A stretch of 64,000 bases of DNA from assembly GCA_030248195.1 (NCBI GenBank), contig JASAND010022216.1, positions 41,074 to 105,073 on the forward strand. The letters run 5' to 3'. Made by a program: the position numbers and the translations under genes. The stretch comes from Trissonchulus latispiculum (taxonomy: Eukaryota > Nematoda > Enoplea > Enoplida > Ironidae). Positions 56,701 through 64,000 of this stretch are shown here, one piece after another. The notes below the pieces were generated by a model. The model was given only the letters and a program-made list of their open reading frames with translations, made no database searches and was not told the origin of the DNA. The number at the start of each line of letters is the position of its first letter. The first letter of the stretch is position 1.

Positions 56701-59607
56701 TTTGTCCAATGCTCAGAATTCCTGTCATTATGTGCACTCTCGAAGCAAGCCATATTAATCATCTCACCTAACATTTGAAGTCATTAATTTCTAAGGCTTA
56801 CCTCATTCTGTTGGCGCCTCGTTTCCCAAGCTGGGTCCTCACCCTCGCCTCACTCCAATTTAAATACAGTCATTCATCTCTCTAATGGCCTATGCTTGGA
56901 GAATTTCTCTTCTCTTCACCTTTTGTTCGCATAAATAACTATTCAATTTTTTCCAAGTTTTCAGCCTGGATGTCTTAATCGTCTCTAGTTCTCTCACATT
57001 CCATTCTTTCCGTTTATTTGTAAGCTCTGTCTGCTTTTACGCCAACACTTTCCAAGCTTTAATTTTTATTATTGTGTTTTTCTTTTCTAGTCTAGCATTG
57101 TTTTGGATGTTTTTAATACACTCTGGTTCTTTTCTTCCATGCAGACGTCACCAGTGACGATTTAACCACCCACTTCTCTGTTAGAACTTTAAAGCTGCTT
57201 TTCTAGTTTCACTTGCCTTTTGGGTTAAATACTCTAACTTATTCCGTTACTTCCATTTTCTATCTTTCTAGTTTTAGGTTTCTAAAGCAGCACTCAACTC
57301 TTTATAAAGTTTAAATGTATGAAACATTTGCAGCTTGCAATTAGTCTGTTTAGAGCTTCACCCAGGTCAGCTAGTTCTAACCTTTGATCATGTCCGCAAG
57401 ATTGCTACCTGTTATCGGAGGAAAACAACCTCTATTTCCAGGAATTCAGTTCACGGAAGACTGCTATAGAAAGATTGTTGAAAGATTAGGGCCGGGCCAT
57501 AACTAGAGAGAAAACTAGATAATATATAACTTGGTTACAATCCTACTGTTTTTCAATTGAAATAGCTAGGTTATATATCACAAAGCCGTGCCTTGCTTTC
57601 CTTTTGTTGGGTCATTTCTTATCTGTTTTTCGAGTGTATTTTGAATTTTGCATATTCATTTTTAGGAGGCCAGTGCCAAAATTTCCTGAAGCACTTAAGT
57701 TCATAAAACTTTTAAACCTAGCAATTGCATCTGTTAAACCAAATCCGAACGTTCTGGATTCGATGTGAGTCCCAACGACCTTGGCTTTTTCCAGGTGAAA
57801 GACAGAAACTTTTCTGCGGGGTTTCAGCTCCCGCGGGCAGTTGCGGAAGAATCGTCGAAAGGTCCGGTGTAGCTATGAGGAACGGGATCGTATCAGCAGG
57901 GGACTGTAATGATCCAGATTACGAAATTGATGCATTTCTGGTCAACGTTGGACTTCAATGTTCGTTTCGTGATGATCTTATTTAAAAACGCCAGCCCCAA
58001 GCTGGTGCTAACCTGCAGTTTCAAAGTCATTTACGGTTACAATCTGTCAGAAGCAGAAATGCTTTATACTGTTTAATGTGGCCGGAGTGAGCATAGAAAT
58101 ACCTTCATCAAAGAGACTGGAAGATTGGAATGTCCTGCAGCAGGTGATAGATAATTCTTTCGTAAAGTATTAAAAAGTATATTAACAATACGTACACTTT
58201 TGTTTGCATTAACTTACTTGCATGTGCATTAACTATACGCCTTCATTATTTATTTATAAACTGCACACTAGGGCGTAAATCGAAAAGGGGACCATTCTTA
58301 TAGCTAAAGACCAACAACTTGTCAAATTCCGACTTTGACATAAACAATATATTAATTAGAATCAATATTAACCCTGTAGAAGTAAAAATTAAAGTACAAA
58401 GAAAATAATACTCTACGTTTACGTTCACTCAAATAAGACAAATCTCGTATTTTATTTCAGAACTGTAAAGTAAGTTATGGTCAATGTATGATTAATTCAG
58501 CAAATGGGTCAGCTGCAGGCAGGGATAGTGGCGGTGAGCCGTCAGACTTTACTGATGCTGAGGGTACAAAATTAAAATGCCACAGTTATCGTCCGTGAGG
58601 GCCGCTTTATCTGCCCTAGCCGCAATGAAAGGGTGATAGATATGGCAATAGCAGGAGGGCACTTGTAAGCGGTATGCGATATGATCGGCGGGAAAGGTAT
58701 CGGACAAGTTGAGAATCCGTTGGAATGAGAAGTAACCCAAAACTGTACAATTTACTTCAGGGTCTAGATCGTAGTTGTACCGTTAACATAGCCATAAGTT
58801 AAATCAAAATTTTTTTAATGATACAAGTATATTTACATATTACATATTTATATATTTCAGATATACGCATGTACTAATTTTTACTAATTAATTACAAATT
58901 ACCGTAATCTTTTGTCATTTCCAATTCTTTGTTTCTGCCTCATCCTACCTGTTTTTATTGTTAGTATAACACAGGCCTTTTCATTCCGCTAAGCTTAATG
59001 TGTTAATTTTTTGTTGGCCTGGCTTCTGGTGCTGGCAAAACCTATGGCCAAAAAAGCGTTGTGGGACAGTAAATAACTGACTGCTCGCTAAAATGTGCAA
59101 TAATCACTACTTACACTGAGCTACAGGTAAATTTGCAAAAAAGTATTGAAACCGAAACAAAATTAAGAAAAGTCGGCTATGCTAGCTATTTTGAATACTT
59201 AATCCCTAAACAATTCAAGTTGACTTTTGTTCTAACCATTTCAAATTTTCTCGACAGTCTAAATTTTAACTTCGTTTGCTTTAAGTAATGTAATCATTTG
59301 CAGGACCAGAACAGAAGGTTTGCTAATTATTATTTTTAACTGCTATGTGAAATTTGAAAGAAAAAATTCAAAGAATCCATTCAACAAATTAAGCAAGACA
59401 TTTGCAAAAGGTAAATGAATCCACTCCATAAAACATTTAAAACTTTAAAACAAAAACTTTGTCTATTCAAAATCTTGTGGGCGTTTATGTCTGTTTATCA
59501 ATTAAAAGATTTCTAAATGTCAAACTTCTGAAGCTAATTCATATGTTAACTTGTTAGAGCAATATTCAAACAAGGTGTTAATGCTCAAGTTGTAGCTTGC
59601 GGTAACC
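56701..59607. other. Gene-free or unrecognised stretch
   Basis: Two small frames deserve mention: 57391-57507 (MSARLLPVIGGKQPLFPGIQ...) and, after acceptor TTTTTCCAG at 57794, a frame to 57985 (GVSAPAGSCGRIVERSGVAM ... DYEIDAFLVNVG). Neither is recognised nor linked to other exons. Confidence 0.35.
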
Positions 59608-59611
59608 TTAA

Positions 59612-60588
59612 GGTGGTGATTCCTTTTGGGCACATATTGTTGGTTGACGGCTCAAAGCAAGATGAAACTTGATGAAACTTTCCAAAATAAGTTGTTTTGA
59701 CATTCTAACACCCTCCGCGCAATCCCGCTTCAAAAATTCGAGATTTCCGTTCAGGACAGTTTTTGCCAATTTCTGGTAGTTGAGCAGCAAATGCATAGTT
59801 ATGACTCATTTGAAAGACCTACAATTAAGGCCTACAATTTTGCTTTTGGAAGCAACTTTCCAGCTCTTCTCTAATGTGAGATATAGCCGATTTTCTTATT
59901 TTGGCGTTAAAAACTTGTCATTTTTGCAGAAATTAAGTACGCTTGAGTTACGCAAGCCGTAAAATTTTACTAAGGGTATCGATTTGAAGGTCTCGTCGAG
60001 GCCGATTATCCGAGGCATGATAGTCTTCCAACTGCTATCTGGTGAGCTGCTATCATAAAAAATGTTGTTTTTGCAAAAACGTGACCAAATTTTTTCCAGC
60101 AATTGTGGAGCATTTACTATGCAAACTAGAGGGTTGCCACTTACTAAATGTGTTTTACACAGAAATACCCAGGGACACTTTTTTAGTTGCCCCGATTGCT
60201 GTTTTCTAGCTAAAGTGGTCGCTTGCCAAAGTTGGGAAAAGTAGGCAAAATCCAGGTTGCGCATACATTTTAGCTAATTTCTTTATAACGAAGAGTGATT
60301 TCATGATAATTAAAAAAGGGTCCCCAGCTATTTTGTAGTGGAATCGAATGATGTGGCCGATGCCTCACGAAAAAATTTTCTTTAGTCTGCAAAAAATCTG
60401 GAAAATTAAAGTACTTCGAAAATACAGGAAAATAGTTTCCAAAGACTGAAGTTAGTATCATTGTATTCATTAGAAAGAGAAAATAGAAAATATTAATCTG
60501 CATTTTGATATAAAAATGACTTCTTAACTCCAAGTAATGAATGAGTAATAAGGGTTCAAAGTTGATGTCTCCAAAAGGAATCACCACC
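59612..60588. mobile_element. TTAA-flanked MITE, copy 3 (complete)
   Basis: Perfect terminal inverted repeats GGTGGTGATTCCTTTTGG / CCAAAAGGAATCACCACC, flanked by TTAA (59608-59611, 60589-60592). Best reference copy of the family; homologous to 9549-11791. No transposase. Confidence 0.93.
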
Positions 60589-60592
60589 TTAA

Positions 60593-63468
60593 AGAATCCA
60601 AGCATTTTTCTTCTAGTTTAAAGCTTTCTATTTTGCGATGATTTGTGTTACATTCTTTACATTAATCGAAGGAACACGGCGGGCTCTATTTACTTTAGCA
60701 GAAATCTCAGCATAGAGCTCTGTCTAACCTTACTTATTCGCGGTTAAATTGTCGTTATATATTTCTGATACACATCTTGTTAAAACTCTAGCAAGATGGT
60801 ATTTTGTAACAAAATTTAACAAGACTACTATCCTGCCAAAACTGTTAATAGTTTCCTACTTACTTACTTATCTTACTGAAGCCGGACACTAAAATGTGAG
60901 TAGAAAATTTTGTAATTCCTAACTATACTGTAACCAAATAAAATCCTATATTTTCGCAATACTTGCAGAGATGAACATTTTTATAAAATTCAAAATTTTA
61001 TAAAATTTCAAAATATCGGGTTTTCAGGGACTTTTTCGGACCATTCTTGCTATTCAGCTCATTCTTTCAGAATACTTTTCCCATCCAAAGAATCATCGAT
61101 TGATACAAAAACGAAAAAAGTCGGTTGAGAAATGCGCTTTTTATTCAAGAATTTGTGTTTGTGAGGTGATATATTTCCTAAGGGTTGATCCATCTCAGTT
61201 CCTAGTTTTGCATATAAATTGCTTGGAGCGGATAATTTCCGTCCTATCATCAACACAATTTTGCAATTTCTATAGCATTGTTTCAGTCGATTTACTTCAA
61301 TTTCTTCGCCCTGTCAATTGTTTTGCAAACAATTACTGTCTGCCCTTTCTCACGTTACCGAAAATCTGACGTTATTTGGCTGGCACTTGATTGGCTGAGC
61401 TTGAACAGATGAATAAATAGCTAAAAGAGCACATATAATTTTTCGGTGAACACCTTGATTTCGCGCTTTCACTGTATTTGTTTTATCAGTGTATACTTTG
61501 CATTAGAATTTAGACAGAATAAATTGTTTAAAATAAACAGATTGACATATCATAATTTTCACTTTAGCGGCTTAGTCGATAAATTTATGAAGATTAGAGT
61601 GGTATAGTGGGTAGAATGTCCGCTTCGCGCTGGTGCGAACACAGATCGAATCCTTCTTCATATGGAATTTTACTTTCACAACTGGGAATTGCAATCAAAC
61701 ACTGCCATTATTTTGTCCCAAAAACCGCAAATGTTGGATTGTGGAAACTAGCCAGATGCCAAAGTCACAGTAGAACAATATGTTTTATGAAGAACTAACA
61801 AAACATTGATCACATAAATTTCAACCTCTACGGCGGTATTAATCCCCTTTTAAGGGATAACTTTCTCCATTTTCTTTGATGTTTACCACTTTTTGAAACA
61901 TTTTACTGGCTTATACCACTTAAATCATGCGGTAATTGGCGAAACCAACGTATACGGAAATTGCTAAATGGCATTTAAAGATAAACGTATCAACCTCATA
62001 AAATAATTTGTCTATTCAAATCTTGTGAATATAGTGCTCTTGGACCCTCAACTAAAAGGAAAGTTAATTGGCATTGGAAAGGTCAGAGTTTTGAATCCTA
62101 TTCATTTCTTAATTTGTCAGCATATGTTCAGACAAGTTGTAAATGCAGAAGTTGTACCTCCAGACTCAAGAATCCAAGCATTTTTCTTGAATTTTAAAGC
62201 TTGATTTCTAGCACTGATTTACGCTACTTTCTTTACATTATTACATTACATTATTAAACTCAGTGCGAGCTCTTTCTACTTGTGTAGAAATTTCTACACA
62301 GAGCTCTATCTAACATGATTCATTCGTAATTAGATTTCCGTTGCAACTGAAGCGTAATAAAAATGGACCCATATAGTTTGGTTTGACAGCTGTGACAGCT
62401 TTCAATACATGCCGACAACAAAATAAATTACCCTCAGTGAATGAAAGATGCGAAGTTTTTTAAATCAGAGGGATTTAAAGAAATATTTGGAGGCTTTTGA
62501 CACTGGAAATCAAAATTCGAATGAATTTCAAAAAATTCAAACTGAAGTAACATATGTGTAATTTATGTTGGTAAAACTTCTGATAAACCATTTTAATGTT
62601 CTTTCTCGCGGAATATACTAGCGATAGCGTTTTCAAACCTGTGATTTTTTTGCTACATTAGCAAAGGTTAGTATGAAATGCTAAACTAAAACTAAATCAT
62701 TAACTGTATTTTCCGGGAGCCATCTGGAATTATGCTACCAAAGACTAGGATGATCTGGACATGACAGATCTCGAACGTTAGTAAGACTGGAGTGCGAAAA
62801 CGTTTGTTGTATAGGTTTCTTGTAGTGTAATCTTTTCACTGAATTTTTTGCAGCAGTAGCTAAGCGTCGGAAGGGTAAGCGAACATTGCAGCTTTACCTT
62901 TTCCTGCTTTACCTTTCCTGTTCCAGCTGAAACGTTATGAGGATTCTAACTTATAGTCCCAAGCTTTGTAAAAGCATTATACTCCAGAACAAAGACTAGC
63001 TGCTCGCCACACATACGCCTAAGCCTTGTAAGGATATGAAAGCAATTTGTATGAGCGCTGACGTTTCAGCTGGTGCTTTGAACCAACCATGACCGCACTT
63101 AAAACTAGAAAGTAATTTTTTGAAGTAAACACTTAATCTGCTGTAAGGCATTACAACCTCTTTTCGTCTATTGCTTTTCTGAATGGTAGTGCAGCAAGAA
63201 GAAAACTGAAAACTTCTGTGGTTGATTGTTTGGAAAAACGTGTAGATGTTTTTACAAAACATTCTCTCCCCATTTGTTAGGTTTCGAAATTTATTATTCA
63301 GCAAAGAAGAATATGCCTGCTTCGGGCTTTCCCTTAGCCATTAGCCGAGCCTTGTTGCTTTTGTATCATTTCAATAAAATGTTCTTTATCCTGTTCTTGC
63401 GTGCTCCTTTTGTCCTGTGTTTGAACACCGTTAATAATGAAAAGTGTTTCTTCCATTTTAATTTTCAG
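60593..63468. other. AT-rich gene-free stretch
   Basis: Apart from the tRNA-like sequence, a possible 21-base microexon (TTTTTGCAG / CAGTAGCTAAGCGTCGGAAGG / GTAAGC at 62855-62875) is seen, without context to assign it. Confidence 0.35.
61593..61665 (+). tRNA. tRNA-like sequence (pseudogene or SINE head)
   Basis: Has an A-box-like TGGTATAGTGGGTAGAATG and a B-box-like AGATCGAATCC at roughly the right spacing (about 45 bases). T-arm and acceptor stems pair poorly and the T54-T55 dinucleotide is AT, so a working tRNA is unlikely. Confidence 0.35.
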
Positions 63469-63519
63469 AATTGCTCTTGATTGTCAGATAGATAGCATCT
63501 GCTATAGGAAATACTGAAC

Positions 63520-63891
63520 TTGTGGCCCATTCGGCAATGCTTGCTTGCGTGTTTGGATTCGTTGGCACTCAAACAAACGGATTCTACACGGATTTGGGTC
63601 GCTACCTATCTTCCCTTAGTATGTCCAGGTGCGTTGCGTCTGGAAACACTAACTGCACATCTGAGCCGGACGCATATTCAACTTGAAACTCACCTACGAG
63701 CGAGTGGTTCAGTGAAGGACCATACTTTTCAACAATTCCGCCTACCGCTTCAAACCCATGAATTAGCTTTACCACAGCGGCAGATCGATTATCCATTTGT
63801 TATGTATCGTTCAGTACGTCAATCAACAGAAGTTACCCAACAGACTTTTAGCGAACGTAAGATGATGTTTAACGAAATCATTCCATTATGA
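63520..63891 (+). CDS. Unknown possible last exon
   Basis: Open to a TGA at 63891. An acceptor CTTCCCTTAG near 63619 would start the exon with C-P-G-A-L-R-L-E-T-L. The end is polar: RASGSVKDHTFQQFRLPLQT ... QSTEVTQQTFSERKMM. It could be the cytoplasmic tail of a membrane protein, even of the channel 16 kb upstream, but no sequence link shows this. Confidence 0.3.
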   Translation: MWPIRQCLLACLDSLALKQTDSTRIWVATYLPLVCPGALRLETLTAHLSRTHIQLETHLRASGSVKDHTFQQFRLPLQTHELALPQRQIDYPFVMYRSVRQSTEVTQQTFSERKMMFNEIIPL

Positions 63892-64000
63892 AACTATCGA
63901 AGATTCAATACAACCTCTGGTTAGAATGAAATTGCTCCGATACAACGAACAGGTTCCGAACATTACAATTTCATTCCACTGCCATACCTTTAATTCACCC

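Noticed and set aside
60062..60264. Frames of 60-122 codons shared with 11217-11474
   Set aside because: Conserved only because both lie in copies of the same MITE; they are not kept open consistently.
61593..61665. Functional tRNA gene
   Set aside because: Stems do not pair well enough; only the A and B boxes resemble a tRNA.

Overview
The window is nuclear DNA of an invertebrate animal. It is AT-rich, its genes are split into short exons with GT..AG introns, and it is densely packed with MITE-like and foldback repeats. It also carries a retrovirus-like (Gypsy) remnant and a eukaryotic DDE transposase. I see no bacterial or organelle gene. I cannot name the species; the transposase resembles one I associate with cnidarian and other invertebrate genomes.

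Main gene (+ strand, about 4.1 to 47.0 kb). Fourteen small exons can be read as a DEG/ENaC (amiloride-sensitive, ASIC-like) sodium channel: TM1 at 4123-4320, the first extracellular strands at 4815-4916 and 6061-6193, the cysteine-rich thumb/palm part at 12403-15139, a 25-base exon at 17544-17568, and the pre-TM2/TM2 exons at 46431-46980. Where the finger domain should be, exons 6698-6871 and 9247-9383 encode the two ends of a C-type lectin-like domain (CTLD). Splice phases agree across these junctions: the CTLD block is entered and left in phase 1 and runs without conflict into channel exons on both sides. This suggests a lectin-domain/ion-channel chimera and is the most interesting item here. 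Two exons (6698-6871 and 46712-46747) each need one extra base to stay in frame, both in AA/TT runs, so they may be assembly errors or signs of decay. An exon between 13584 and 14406, one or more exons between 17568 and 46431, and the C-terminal tail were not found.

Intron expansion (15.3-41.8 kb). The intron after the 25-base exon holds a very recent duplication of 15579-23714 as 31967-41352. The second copy is rearranged: part of it (17102-18565) occurs a third time at 36064-37526, so the 25-base channel exon exists three times. Each copy carries minus-strand remnants of an unidentified mobile element (about 18.1-21.4 kb) and a long (TA)n tract. Between the copies lie tandem structured repeats (24.1-26.3 kb) and an 0.8-kb-plus minus-strand DDE transposase gene (28.76-31.98 kb) whose 5' end is cut at the duplication junction.

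Rest of the window. At 0-4 kb there are foldback elements and a collapsed Gypsy-like LTR element. At 44-64 kb there are mostly repeats: nested TIR elements at 47.1-49.3 kb, GC-rich patches near 46.2 and 52.5-53.4 kb, a third copy of the structured repeat at 56.4 kb and a complete TTAA-flanked MITE at 59.6-60.6 kb. Two short open frames (44.0 and 63.5 kb) might be terminal exons of unknown genes. A TTAA-flanked MITE family occurs at least five times, and one insertion can be verified against an empty site inside the window.
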